A DNA stretch of 64,000 nucleotides from assembly GCA_007570785.1 (NCBI GenBank), contig ML664161.1, positions 9,280,470 through 9,344,469 of the forward strand. Direction: 5' to 3'. Numbering within the stretch: position 1 is the first letter of the stretch; each line of letters starts with the position of its first letter. The notes under the pieces were generated by a model, which worked only from the letters and a program-made list of their open reading frames with translations, was not told the DNA's origin and ran no database searches. The DNA is from Antilocapra americana. Lineage: Eukaryota; Chordata; Mammalia; Artiodactyla; Antilocapridae. The position numbers and the translations under genes were made by a program. Positions 22,692 through 34,027 of this stretch are shown here, in pieces.

Positions 22692-24390
22692 ACCTTTGCT
22701 TTTCATGCAAAGATGGGCTCAATAAAGGACAGAAGTGGTATGGACCTAACAGAAGCGGAAGATATTAAGAAGAGGTGGCAAGAATACACAGAAGAACTGT
22801 CCAAAAAAGCTCTTCATGACCCAGACAATCCCGATGGCATGATCACTCACCTAGAGCCAGACATCCTGGAAGGTGAAGTCAGGTGGGCCTTAGGAAGCAT
22901 CACTACAAAGATAGTGGAGGTGATGGAATTCCAGTTGAGCTATTTCAAATCATAAAGATGATGCTGTGAAAGTGCTACACTCAATAAGCCAGCAAATTTG
23001 GAAAACTCAGCAATGGCCACAGGACTGGAAAAGGTCAGTTTTCATTCCAATCCCAAAGAAAGGCAATGCCAAAGAATGTTCAAACTACTCCACAGTTGCA
23101 CTCATCTCACATGCTAGTAAAGTAATGCTCAAAATTCTCCAAGCCAAGCTTCAGCAATATGCGAACCATGAACTTCCAGATGTTCAAGCTGGGTTTAGAA
23201 AAGGCAGAGGAAACAGAGTTCAAGTTGCCAACATCTGCTGGATCATCAAAAAACCAAGAGGGTTTCAGAAAAACATCTACTTCTGCTTTATTGATTATGC
23301 CAAAGCCTTTGACTGTGTGGATCACAATAAACTGGAAAATTCTGAAAGAGGTGGGAATGCCACACCACCTGACCTGTCTCTTGAGAAATCTGTATGCAGA
23401 TCAGGAAGCAACAGTTAGAACTGGACATGGAACAACAGACTGGTTCCAAATAGGTAAAGGAGTACGTCAAGGGTATATATTGTCACCTTGCTTATTTAAT
23501 TTATATGCAGAGTACACCATGAGAAACGCTGGGCTGGAAGAAGCACAAGCAAGAATCAAGAGTGCCAGGAGAAATATCAATGACCTCAGATATGCAGATG
23601 ACACCACCCTTAATGGCAGAAAGTGAAGAAGAACTAAAGAGTCTCTTGATGAAAGTGAAAGAGGAGAGTGAAGAAGTTGGCTTAAAACTCAACATTCAGA
23701 AAACTAAGACCACGGCATCTGGGCCCATCACTTCATGGCAAATAGATGGGGAAACAGAGGAAACAGTGTCAGACTTTATTTTTTGGGGCTCCAAAATCAC
23801 TGCAGATGGTGATTGCAGCCACGAAATTAAAAGTTAAGTTTCCTTCCCTCCTTGGAAGGAAACTTATGACCAACCTAGACAGCATATTAAAAAGCAGAGA
23901 CATTACTTTGCCAACAAAGGTCCATCTAGTCAAAGCTATGGTTTTTCCAGTAGTCATGTATGGATGTGAGAGTTGGACTGTAAAGAAAGCTGAGCACTGA
24001 AATATTGATGCTTTTGAACTGTGGTGTTGGAAAAGACTCTTGAGAGTCCCTGGAGAGTCAAGGAGATCCAACCAGTCTATCCTAAAGGAGATCAGTCCTG
24101 AGTGTTCATTGAAAGGACTGATGCTGAAGCTGAAACTCCAATACTTTGGCCACCTCATGTGAAGAGCTGACTGATTTGAAAAGACCCTGATGCTGGGAAA
24201 GATGGAGGGCAGGAGGAGAAGGGGTTGACAGAGGATGAGATGGTTGGATGGCATCACTGACTCAATACACATGGGTTTGGGTGGACTCTGGGAGTTGGTG
24301 ATGGACAGAGAGGCCTGGCGTGCTGTGGTCCATGGGGTTGCAAAGAGTTGGACATGACTCAATGACTGAACTGAACTCAGCTGAACTGAA
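22692..24390 (+). mobile_element. BovB LINE, 1.7 kb 5'-truncated copy
   Basis: This is the longest RT-bearing BovB in the window, from the linker after the endonuclease (GATGGGCTCAATAAAGGACA) to the GAACTGAACT tail at 24390. Translated blocks in successive frames give QIWKTQQWPQDWKRSVFIPI (from 22966), FCFIDYAKAFDCVDHNKL, RTGHGTTDWFQIGKGVRQG, LRYADDTTL (about 23586) and LPTKVHLVKAMVFPVVMYGC. Frameshifts occur near 22955, 23340 and just after YADD, where an extra A is seen. The element belongs to the RTE clade thought to have entered ruminants by horizontal transfer. No enzyme can be made from this copy. Confidence 0.95.
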
Positions 24391-24551
24391 ACTTATGTTT
24401 GGACATAGATGTCACTTATTTTCTAAAATCTGCAAACATATATCAGTGACCTGTTAAGTATTGTACACTGTATTATGCTTGGGAATGGGACAGTTCCCTG
24501 CAAGGAAAGAGTTCAGTCTAGTAGAAAAGGAAATAAATAATACACAGGAAA

Positions 24552-24803
24552 AGGGACTTCCCTGGTGGTTCAATGGTTAAGAATCTTCCTACCAGTGCAG
24601 GGGATACAGGTTCGACCCCTCGTCCAGGAGGATTCCACATGGTGTGGAACAGCTGAGCCCTTGCCACAACTACTGAGCTCGCGTGCCCTGGAGCCCATGG
24701 TCTACAACGGGAGGAGCCACCACAATGAGAAGTCTGAGCACTACAACTAAAGAAAGCCTGTGAGCAGCAATGAAGACCCATCACAGCCAAAAATTAAATA
24801 AGT
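24552..24803 (+). mobile_element. CHR-type SINE, long form
   Basis: Reads AGGGACTTCCCTGGTGGTTC, ACAGGTTCGACCCCTCGTCC, GAGAAGTCTGAGCACTACAA, CAATGAAGACCCATCACAGC and an A-rich tail. Confidence 0.88.
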
Positions 24804-24906
24804 AAAGTTAAAATAATAATAAACAGGAAAATGAATGGAAGTCAACTTGCTACGTTTTACAGTAGAGGTGCAGAAAGAATGTCTGCATAGAAGTACACAG
24901 ACAAGG

Positions 24907-25428
24907 GACTCTGGGTGGAGATGCCAAGATGGCAGCGAGTACCTATCATGGCTTTGCGCAAGGCGTCGGCTCGCAGTACAGCTTAACCAGCGTGTACCGA
25001 CAAGACGGGGTTCTTAAGCATCTGACCCACAGCGCTAACCATGCAGCCACCCTTCGCGGGAGAACTGCATTCCTTTTCAGAAGAACAGAAGAGGATTCTT
25101 GGAGCTCCACTGCCAAACAACGTCTCACCCTTGAGGCTTAGGAAGCTCTCGTCAGTGGTCTCAAACCCCTGCCTCGGGAATGTCCAGTCATCCTGTGACT
25201 GTGTGCGGAGGCTCAGGCTGGCACTGATGAGGAGCTGGGGTCTCCTGACTACATTTCAAAGAAGGTTGCAGACCGGGGTAGAGGAGTGAAATTCTCCATC
25301 TTCTTCCTAAGAGCACAAGGATTTAGTTCATCAGATATCTTTCCAGGGTGTTTTCTGGGCATCCCTGGATCTGAAATGGGCATTTCACATGGAAAATGCA
25401 TATAACTTTCATGGTAAAAAAAAAAAAT
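24907..25428 (+). pseudogene. CpG-rich orphan segment, candidate processed pseudogene (source unknown)
   Basis: From 24928 the sequence changes character: about 16 CpG occur in some 370 bp, whereas the flanks are CpG-poor. An ATG in a fair initiation context (CCAAGATGGCAG, ATG at 24929) opens a 70-codon frame beginning MAASTYHGFAQG. A second frame from 25041 runs 82 codons. Neither resembles a protein I know, and both end early. A run of A residues at about 25417-25428 could be the remnant of a poly(A) tail. I see no clear target-site duplication. It may be a retrocopy of the 5' part of a CpG-island gene, or a small orphan CpG island. The function is unknown. Confidence 0.35.
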
Positions 25429-26275
25429 CCGTTAGAAAAAATTAGAATTGTTACGGGTATAAATGTACGGTATGTCATATGTTTTGAACATAAAACCCTT
25501 GTCAACCAAAGCGCCAAACGAAGTCATCTCTCTAGATGTATAAGTATGCATGTACCCACAAAGTAACAGATGTGATCTCATTGCCAATAAAACATCTGAA
25601 AACCTCCTCCCTGATGAATGTCTTGAGTGAGCATGTTAGCCTTACCCTAACCCTAACCCCTGAACGTTTCTCAGCCATGTGAGGAGTCACAGACACTCCT
25701 GGGGAGCTGACCTGGGTCAGGATGTCAAAGCCAGGGTTTTCTCCCCATAGCCCTGCAGAGTTCGTGATCATCTAGGCTGAGACATGGAACTGTCCGGCAC
25801 TCAGGTTTAACCCCTCAGTCTGGGTTAGTTTAAGCCACCGGGTGGGCAGAGGGAGCATTAGGAGCAGGGCTAATAAATAAGTGAATGAAGAGATCTGCCA
25901 TGGAGGGAAGAGTCCATGATTTTTTTTTTTTTTATGTGGACCATCTTGTAAAGTCTTTATTGAATTTGTTACAGTATTGTAACAAATACTGTTACGATAG
26001 TAAACTGTTAACTGTTTAAAAAGAAAAAGTACACAGACAAGGGCAGAAAGGCATATGCAAGCATATTGTGTCAGAGGTTTGGGGAAAGAGCATGGCACTT
26101 TCCAGGACCAATTTCTGTTGATTTGTGAATGATGTGAGCAAATCTGTTCTTAACTGAACTTCTGGTAGAACCAGAGTCAGCGATTTACAATCAGAATTCA
26201 TTTCACTGATTCAGTTGCATTTATGTAAATCAATGACAGGATAATCAGTGTATACTTCTCAAGAATAAGTGATTT
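25429..26275. other. Intergenic, unassigned, with a short telomere-like motif
   Basis: No clear repeat family. Positions 25643-25660 read TACCCTAACCCTAACCCC, about three units of the vertebrate telomere repeat. A long T run lies at 25919-25933. Confidence 0.45.
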
Positions 26276-26525
26276 AGGGACTTCCTGGTGGTCCAATGGT
26301 TAAGAATAAGCCTGCCAATGCAGAGGAGATGGGTTCAATCTCTGGTCCAGGAACTAAGATCCTACATGCCGTAGGGCAGCTAAGACATGTGCCACAAATA
26401 CTGAGCCTGCTGGCCTAGAGCCCATGCTCCACAATGAGAGAAGCCCACTCACTGCAACTAGAGAAAACCCATGTGACACAAGGAAGACCCAGTTCAGCCA
26501 TAAATAAATCTAAATAAATAAAGAA
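26276..26525 (+). mobile_element. CHR-type SINE, long form
   Basis: Reads AGGGACTTCCTGGTGGTCCA, CAGGAACTAAGATCCTACAT, CTGCAACTAGAGAAAACCCA and ends in AAATAAATCTAAATAAATAA. Confidence 0.88.
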
Positions 26526-26650
26526 TATGGAGATGGAAATGGCAACCCACCCCAGTGTTCTTGCCCAGAAAATCCCATGGACAGAGGAGTCTGGCAGGCT
26601 ACAGTCTATGGGGTCTGAAAGAGTTGGACACAACTGAGTGATTAACACTT
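26526..26650 (+). mobile_element. Bov-A SINE
   Basis: Reads GGAAATGGCAACCCACCCCA, CCCATGGACAGAGGAGTCTG, GAGTTGGACACAACTGAGTG. It sits directly in the A-rich tail of the preceding CHR element. Confidence 0.88.
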
Positions 26651-27034
26651 TCACTCTTTTCTTCACTTGCAAAAATGTCTACTGGGCTAAGTTCTTGGGT
26701 AAAATAGTCAAGATGACATTTTAATTTTAGCAACTAAATATGTTAAAAATAAATCAAGTGAGTTATGTATTCAGCTAGGTTTCTCTACTGCCTCTTAGTT
26801 TTAAAATACTAAATAAATATCTTAGAAAAATAAACCATTGGTTAGTTCTATTGGCATTTGTTTTTGTTAGGTCACTAGCATATTCCGAGAAAGTATTCTC
26901 TTTAAAAATTTGAACCACAAATTGAAGTCATTAGCTACTCCAGTGCTTGCTCTAAGCCCTATGTCCAGGTCTCTTCTCAGTTCTAAGCACATAGCTAAAG
27001 TTCAATAGATGTTTATAGCTGGAAAAGTCTACTG
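26651..27034. other. Intergenic, nothing recognised
   Basis: AT-rich sequence without a clear repeat or gene. Confidence 0.4.
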
Positions 27035-27045
27035 TTTAGATCTGA

Positions 27046-27147
27046 GGGACTTCCCTGGCAGTCCAGCAGGGCTTCTATCCCTGGGCAGGGAACTAAGATC
27101 CGACATACAGCACTGCACAGCAAAAAATAAATATAATAATAATAATA
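27046..27147 (+). mobile_element. CHR-type SINE, short form with perfect target-site duplication
   Basis: Reads GGGACTTCCCTGGCAGTCCA, CAGGGAACTAAGATCCGACA and ends in an ATAATAATAATA tail. The 11-bp direct repeat TTTAGATCTGA occurs at 27035-27045 and 27148-27158. Confidence 0.93.
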
Positions 27148-27219
27148 TTTAGATCTGAATGGCTGAGAGTGTGAAAAAGAGATCATTAATAGGTAAGAAC
27201 TTATACATGCCATCTTATC

Positions 27220-27988
27220 AATTGTTTCCTGGTTGTTTTGTAGTTGCTATGTTCCTTTCTTCTGTTCTTGCTGCCTTCCTTTGTAAATGAATGGTTTACT
27301 GCATTGGTATGCTTTGATTGTCTTCTTCTTATCTTTTGTGAATCCACTTTAGGTTTCTGCTGCATGGTTACCATGAGGCTTACACAAAATATAAATGTTA
27401 CAGTTTATCTCATGCTGGTAACAGCTTAACTTTGATTGCATACAAAACTCTACCCTTTGCTCCCCTTTTATGTTTTTGATGTTACAGTCTATCTTTTTTA
27501 ATACTGTGTATTTATTAAAGAATTGTCTTTTAAACTTTATATAGAGTTAAGTATTTAGCACTCTACTATGTTACAATATTAGAGCATTCTGAACTTGACT
27601 ACATATTTACTTTAGCAATATGTTGTAAATATATTGTCATATGTTTTCATGTTTCTAATTATCATCCTTTCAGCATGAAGACCTCCTTTCAGCATTTCTT
27701 GTAAGGAAGGTCTAGTAGTGATAAATTCCCTCAGCTTTTGTTTGTCGAGGAAATTATTCATCTCTCCTTCCTTTCTGAAGGACAGCTTTGCCAGGTAAAG
27801 TACTCTTGGCTGCAGTTTTTTTTTCTTTTCTTTCTGCACTTTGAATATAGCATTTTACTCTTTTATGGATACTAAGTCTTTTGCTGAAAAGTCTTCTAAT
27901 AGCCTTTTGAGAGTTCCTTCCCCCTTTTCCTTTCTGCTTTTAAGATTTTCTTTGTTTTTGATTTTTGACACTTTTATTGTAATGTGTC
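27220..27988 (-). repeat. Old mammalian L1 (L1M) fragment, antisense
   Basis: Text follows a known old L1 region in reverse: TACCATGAGGCTTACACAAA, CATACAAAACTCTACCCTTT, AATTCCCTCAGCTTTTGTTT, TGAAGGACAGCTTTGCCAGG, ACTTTGAATATAGCATTTTA. It continues after the insertion at 27998-28424 (TTCTTTGACTTTGTGTAG). Confidence 0.7.
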
Positions 27989-27997
27989 TTGGAGAGG

Positions 27998-28424
27998 GTT
28001 TTTTTTTTTCCTTCAACTTTTTGTTTTGTATTGGGGTATAGCCAGTTACCAATGTTGTGAACAATATTTTCAGGTGAACAGTGAAGGAATTCAGCCATAC
28101 ATATACTAAGTGACTGAACTGAACTGAACTGATATGTATATACATACATATACATGTATCCATTCTCCCCTCCCATCCAGGCTGCCATATAACATTGAGC
28201 AGAGTTCCACATGCTATACAAGAGGTCCTTGTTAGTTACCCATTTTAAATATAGCAGTGTGTACATGTCCAACTCAAAAGTCCCTAACTAGCCCTTCCCC
28301 CCATCTTTCCTCCTGACAACCATAAGTTCTCTCTTTAAGTCTGTGAGTCACTTTCTGTTTTGTAATTAAGCTCATTTGTTTCATTTCCCTTTAGATCCCA
28401 TGTATAAGGGATATCATACGATAT
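27998..28424 (-). mobile_element. Younger L1 3' UTR fragment inserted in older L1
   Basis: Antisense ruminant-type L1 3' end: poly-T at the left, then TTGTATTGGGGTATAGCCAG, CCATCCAGGCTGCCATATAA, AGAGGTCCTTGTTAGTTACC. The 9-bp repeat TTGGAGAGG at 27989-27997 and 28425-28433 flanks it. Confidence 0.8.
28107..28142 (+). mobile_element. 36-bp BovB tail micro-insertion with 11-bp target-site duplication
   Basis: Inside the L1 fragment, CATACATATAC (28096-28106) is repeated exactly at 28143-28153. Between the copies sits AGTGACTGAACTGAACTGAA and a short TA-rich stretch, the extreme 3' tail of BovB. The L1 text is continuous if the insert and one repeat are removed. Confidence 0.8.
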
Positions 28425-28433
28425 TTGGAGAGG

Positions 28434-28495
28434 ATTTCTTTGACTTTGTGTAGTGACCTATGAGCTTCATGAACTTGGATATCCAAGAAAAAAGT
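28434..28495 (-). repeat. Continuation of the older L1 fragment
   Basis: Reads GGATTTCTTTGACTTTGTGT, GAGCTTCATGAACTTGGAT, which continues the antisense old L1 interrupted at 27989. Confidence 0.6.
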
Positions 28496-28676
28496 GAAAG
28501 TGTTAGTCTCTCAGCCATGTTTGACTCTTTGTGACCTGATGGACTGTAGCCTGCCAGGATCCTCTGCCTAAGGAATTTTCCAGGCAAGAATACTGGAGTG
28601 GGTAGTCATTCCCTTCTCCAAGGGATCCTCCTGACCCAGAGACCAAGCCTGGGTCTCCTGCATTGCAGGCAGTTTT
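28496..28676 (-). mobile_element. Bov-tA SINE, antisense, head-truncated
   Basis: Reads AGTGTTAGTCTCTCAGCCAT, CTGGAGTGGGTAGTCATTCC and breaks off within the tRNA head at CATTGCAGGCAG. An uninterrupted T run (28674-28691) follows. Confidence 0.85.
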
Positions 28677-28691
28677 TTTTTTTTTTTTTTT

Positions 28692-28943
28692 ACATTTTTT
28701 TCCTTGCTCTCACTCACCATCTGGATCTTTGTCTTACAGAAATCCATAACATTAATACCTACACAGAATGGGAGAGAGTATTTTCAAAAAGCTGAGTAGA
28801 TGGGATCAATCATTTATGGATGGGCCTTGGAAATGTCCTTCAAATAGAACATAAATGTCAAAGAGAGTGTCTGTTCTTATTTAGGATCATTTATGGCACA
28901 CAGAGTTTGATAAAAAGAAATTCTGTATTACCTCTCATTATTT
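28692..28943. other. Short unassigned stretch between repeats
   Basis: No recognisable repeat or coding frame. Confidence 0.4.
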
Positions 28944-31175
28944 TTTTTTCTGATTTTATTTATTTATTTTTAAAATTTTCTTTACATTATCGTGTTGGTT
29001 TTGCCATACATTGACATGAATCTGCCATGGGTTTACATGTGTTCCCCTTCCAGAACCCCCCTCCCACATCCTTCCTGATTCCCTCTCTCTGGGTCATCCC
29101 AGTGCACCAGCCCTGAGCATCAAACCTGGGCTGGCGATTGATTTCACATATGATAATTAACATGTTTCAATGCCGTTCTCCCATATCATCCCACCTTTGC
29201 CCTCTCCCATAGAGTCCAAAAGACTGTTCTATACATCTGCGTTTCTTTTGCTGTCTCGCATACAGGGTTCTCATTACCATCTTTCTAAATTCCATATATA
29301 TGCATTAGTATACTGTATTTTTGTTTTTCCTTCTGGCTTACTTCACTCTGTATAATAGGTTCCAGTTTCGTCCACCTGAGTAGAACTGATTCAAGTGAAT
29401 TCTTTTTAATGGCTGAGTAATATTCCATTGTGTATGTGTACCACAGCTTTCTCATCCATTTGTCTGTTGATGGACATCTAGGTTGCTTCCATGTCCTGGC
29501 TATTGTAAACAATGCTGTGATGAACATTGGGGTACACATGTCTCTTTCAATTCCGGTTTCCTCAGTATGTATGCCCAGCAGTGGGATTGCTGGGTCATAT
29601 GGCAGGTCTATTTTCAGTTTTTTAAGGAATCTCCACACTGTTCTCCATAGTGGCTGTACTAGTTTGCATTCCCACCAACAGTGTAAGAGGATTCCCTTTT
29701 CTCCAGAACTTCTCCAGCATTTATTGCTTGTAGACTTTTGGATGGCAGCCATTCTGACTGGTGTCAAGTGGTACCTCACTGTGGTTTTGATTTGCATTTC
29801 TCTGATAATGAGTGATGTTGAGCATCTTTTCATGTGTTTGTTAGCCATTTTTATATCTTCTTTGGAGAAATGTCTGTTTAGTTCTTTGGCCCACTTTTTG
29901 ATTGGGTCGTTTATTTTTCTGGAATGGAGCTGCAGGAGTTGCTTGTATATTTTTGAGATTAATTATTTGTCTGTTGCTTCATTGGCTATTATTTTCTCCC
30001 ATTCTCAAGGCTACCTTTTCACCTTGTTTTTAGTTTCCTTTGTTGTGCAGAAGCTTTTAATTTTAATTAGGTCCCATTTGTTTATTCGTGCTTTTATTTA
30101 CAATATTCTGGGAAGTGGGTCATAGAGGATCTTGCTTTGGTTTATGTCGGAGAGTGTTTTGCCTATGTTTTCCTCTAGGAGTTTTATAGTTTCTGGTTTT
30201 ATGTTTAGATCTTTGATCCATTTTGAGTTTATTTTTGTATATGGTGTTAGAAAGTGTTCTAGTTTCATTCTTTTACAAGTGGCTGTCCAGTTTTCCCAGC
30301 ACCACTTGTTAAAGAGGTTGTCTTTTCTCCATTGTATATTCTTGCCTCCTTTGTCAAAGATAAGGTGTCCATAGGTGCGTGGATTTATCTCTGGGCTTTC
30401 TATTTTGTTCCATTGATCTATATTTCTGTCTTTGTGCCAGTACCATACTATCCTGATGATTGTGGCTTTGTAGTATAGCCTAAAGTCAGGTAGGTTGATT
30501 CTTCCAGTTCCATTCCTCTTTCTCAAGATTGCTTTGGCTATTCGAGGTTTTTTTGTATTTCCATACAAATTGTGAAATTATTTGTTCTAGTTCTCTGAAA
30601 AAGACCTCTGGTAGCTTGATAGGAATTGCATTGAATCTATAGATTGCTTTGGGTAGTATACTCATTTTCACTATATTGATTCTTCCAATCCATGAACACG
30701 GTATATTTCTCCATCTATTTGTGTACTCTTTGATTTCTTTCATCAATGTTTTATAGTTTTCTATATATAGTTTCTATATATAAGTCTTTTGTTTCTTTAG
30801 GTAGATATACTCCTAAGTATTTTATTCTTTTTGTTTCGATGGTGAATGGAATTGTTTCCTTAATTTCTCTTTCTGGTTTCTCATTGTTAGTGTATAGGAA
30901 TGCAAGGGATTTCTGTGTGTTGAGTTTATATCCTGCAACTTTACTATATTCACTGATTAGCTCTAATAACTTTCTAGTAGAGTCTTTAGGGTTTTCTATA
31001 TAGAGGATCATGTCATCTGCAAACAGTGAGAGTTTTACTTTTTCTTTTCCAATCTAGATCCCTTTTATTTCTTTATCTGCTCTGATTGCTGTGGCCAAGA
31101 CTTCCAAAACTATGTTGAATAGTAGTGGTGAGAGTAGGCACCTTGTCTTGTTCCTGACTTTAGGGGAAACGCTTT
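28944..31175 (-). mobile_element. Ruminant L1 LINE, 5'-truncated (ORF2 C-terminal half and 3' UTR)
   Basis: On the minus strand the element runs from within the ORF2 reverse transcriptase at about 31175 through the 3' UTR to a poly-A tail (T run at 28944-28952). The 3' UTR is recognisable by TCTGGGTCATCCCAGTGCAC and TCAAACCTGGGCTGGCGATT on the plus strand. It is about 2.2 kb long and fairly well preserved, so younger than the L1M text around it. Confidence 0.93.
29285..31175 (-). pseudogene. L1 ORF2 remnant (reverse transcriptase end and C-terminal domain)
   Basis: Reading leftward on the minus strand, the blocks are [18 protein letters not shown] (RT), then [12 protein letters not shown] with the catalytic FADD at 31012-31023, [47 protein letters not shown], and the C-terminal cysteine region [20 protein letters not shown] ending [15 protein letters not shown] stop at 31056-31054 lies shortly before FADD, and the blocks are spread over several frames. 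The N-terminal endonuclease is missing. This is a dead copy. Confidence 0.93.
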
Positions 31176-31199
31176 CTTCTTTTCCTTTCTTTTTTCTTT

Positions 31200-31625
31200 T
31201 ATCTCTCCTCACTGGATAAATTTCAAAGTTCTTTAATATCATTGATTTTCTGTTTGGTCAAGTCTGCTCTTATGTTCTCTGTTACACATTTAATTTTATC
31301 TATTTTATTCTTTAGCTCTAGAATTTCTGTTGGTTCTTTCTTACAATTTCTGCCTCTTTGTTAAATTCATTTTGTTCATGTTTCCAGATTTTGCTGAATT
31401 GTCTCTGTGTTTTTTTAGCTCATTTAGTTTCCTTAAAACAGTTACTTAGCATTCTTTATCCATTAAGTCAGAGATCTCCATGTCTTTGTGTTCAGTACCA
31501 GATCATTGGTAGTGTTATGTGTCCTTGCTTCATCATGCTCTTTTAAGTTTTTGTGTTGCTGTCTTCACATTTGAAGTAGCAGTCACTTCCTCTAGTCCTT
31601 ACTAAATCCTCTCTTTAATGCATCT
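31200..31625 (-). repeat. Old L1 (L1M) fragment, antisense
   Basis: Text such as GCATTCTTTATCCATTAAGT, CAGAGATCTCCATGTCTTTG and TTTGAAGTAGCAGTCACTTC matches remembered old L1 sequence in reverse. It may be the same old element as at 27220-27988. Confidence 0.5.
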
Positions 31626-32771
31626 TTTTTTTTTTTAGCTCAATGGAGTATGGGCATTTCTCCTCTACACACATGGACTTCCACAGAGGCTCTTTGTGTT
31701 GTGAGTGATTGTCTAAGTCAGTGTTCTCTAAGGACTACCAGATCTTGATCAAGAAAGGCTGAAAATGGTTTATGGGTCACTGCAAGGACCACAGTTAGAA
31801 TCAAGGTTTATCTCCCTGTCACCTGACACAGGATAAGACTCCTCCTAGGTCCCTTGACATATGATACTGGAATCCACAGCTCCCTCAAAGGCACTTCTGT
31901 CCATGGTGAAAGTATGCTGACTTTTTTGTTGTTGAGGTGGGAGGGAAGACAAAAATTAGGGATGTCTATGGCACTATCATATTAACATCACTGCCTCTGC
32001 CCTTGAACAAACAAACAACTCCTGAAACCAAGAATTAAAAGGTAAGGGGAAAGGTTGTTTAAAAGTGTCAGATTTTAATTTTTGCTTGTGCATATGTATC
32101 ATTAAAAGAGGAGTTTTACAATTAATTCATCAAGTCATAATTTCAAGACTCCTGAAAAGTGATTCAACTATTGCAGCATTATATCATGTCAATTCTGTTT
32201 TAGGATTTTTTTCTTTTAGAGTTTATAACTCAGTAATAATTTGTTACACATAGGAAAAATATGGTAGACTTCTGATACATTTGTTTAAACACTTAAAATT
32301 TCTGTTATTTTAAAAATTTTACCAATATAAAACTCCACTGATAAAGATAAATACATTTGAACAATGTTTATATTCATGTAGTAGAAAAACACAGCTAGTA
32401 AAAAACATATGAGACATATAAAAAAATGTTTAACCTTCCAAGAGTTAGGGAATATAAAATAATTATCAGGGTCCTTTTTTTCCTCCAAAAAATTATAAAG
32501 TTAGAATAGATTATACAAATATTAAGAAAGGTAGATAGATAAACAGTATCCAATTTTATTTTATAAATGATGCTACAATACGAATCTTTATGTAGAAAAC
32601 ATTCTTTGGTAAAGATTAGTTATTTAACTTTTTAAAACACATTGGAAACAATGTAAATGGTTTCTTATAGAAAAATATTTGTACATAAATAAGTTTCTTC
32701 TGTATATTAAAATAAGTAAATATTATATTTAAATGTAAATAGAATACCTTGTTCTTAAAATAATTTTAAAA
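31626..32771. other. AT-rich intergenic, nothing recognised
   Basis: No gene or clear repeat. Short open frames here are chance. Confidence 0.4.
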
Positions 32772-33052
32772 ACAGGACTTCTCAGGCAGTCCAGTGGTTA
32801 GGAATCTGCCTGCCAATGCAAGAGACATGGGTTTGATCTCAGGTCCAAGAAGATCCCACATGCCATGGAGTAACTAAACCTGTGGGCCACAGCTACCAAG
32901 CCTGTGCTCTAGAGCCCACAAGCCATAACAAGAGAAATTATCACAGTGAGAAGCCTACATACAATAACCAGATAGTATCCCCCACTCTTGACAACTAGAG
33001 AAAGCTTGCAAGCAGCAACAAAGAGCCAGTACAACAAAAAATAAATAATTAA
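32772..33052 (+). mobile_element. CHR-type SINE, long form
   Basis: Reads AGGACTTCTCAGGCAGTCCA, CAAGAAGATCCCACATGCCA, TCACAGTGAGAAGCCTACAT, GCAAGCAGCAACAAAGAGCC. The motif AAAAACAGG flanks it at both ends. Confidence 0.87.
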
Positions 33053-33788
33053 TTAAAAATAATAAAAACAGGGTACCACCACCACACACAAAAAAAACTC
33101 CCTAGTTGTAAGTGAATGAATACATATTAATATTATAGCAACAATTATGCTGAAAAAACACAAATACAATAGCTGGAGAGGAATACACACATACCTCAAA
33201 TACATTTGTGTTTGTATAACAGAACTTTGAATAATTTTACTTTTTTTTATTACTTTGAAATTTTTGATTTTCTTCATTCATTACTCTATAATGTGTTAAA
33301 AATAACTTAGAAACAAAAAGTCACTAAAAAATTGTAAAAAAAAATGTGTGCCATCTTATACCACATAAACCTGGACTTTCATTCAAAGTTCCATCTATTT
33401 ACATCTGTTTATCCAATTTTAAAATTGTACTTATTAAATAATCCTTCACAATTTATTTGCTCAAATAGCCTATCCTAATAGAAAGAATGCTGGCTGGGAG
33501 TTAGTGACTTGGCTCTATCACAGGCTATCTATATAACTTAGGGAAAATGACTTATCATTCTTGAGTCTTAGTTTCTTCATCCGTAAAATAATAGTCTGGA
33601 TTTAGTATCTCTAAGATTTCTTCTAGCTCCTACAGCTACAAGTCATATGAGAATGCAAATACAGGCTAACTATATGCCAAAAGGTACTTTATGGTTCTAA
33701 AATGTACTTTTCAAAGAAAAATACAATAATTATCACACAGAAAAAGTAATCTATGTGGAAAAAAATAAGGAATCATTAAAATATAGTG
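33053..33788. other. Intergenic with a MIR-like patch
   Basis: At about 33480-33630 the text (TAGGGAAAATGACTTATCAT, TTAGTTTCTTCATCCGTAAA) is MIR-like in sense orientation. The remainder is AT-rich and unassigned. Confidence 0.5.
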
Positions 33789-33801
33789 TTAGTTCAATTG
33801 G

Positions 33802-34014
33802 AAGAAGGAAAAGATATGCTCAGTTGTGCCCGACTATTTGCAACCCCACAGACTGCAGTCCACCAGGCTCCTCTGTCCATGGGATTTTCCAGGCAAGAAT
33901 ACCGGAGTAGGTAGCCATTTTCTTCTCCAGGGGATCTTCCTGACCCAGGGCTAGAACCTGGGTCTCCTGCATTGCAGGCAGATTCTTTACCAACTAAGCT
34001 CTGAGGGAAACGCA
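33802..34014 (-). mobile_element. Bov-tA SINE, antisense, with target-site duplication
   Basis: Full-length antisense copy (GCTCAGTTGTGCCCGACTAT to AAGCTCTGAGGGAAACGC). It is flanked by TTAGTTCAATTGG (33789-33801) and TTAGTTCAATAGG (34015-34027). Confidence 0.92.
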
Positions 34015-34027
34015 TTAGTTCAATAGG

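Noticed and set aside
23769..24362. 197-codon open frame on the minus strand
   Set aside because: It is the antisense shadow of the BovB 3' half.
29430..30125. 231-codon open frame on the plus strand
   Set aside because: It is the antisense shadow of the L1 ORF2 remnant on the minus strand.
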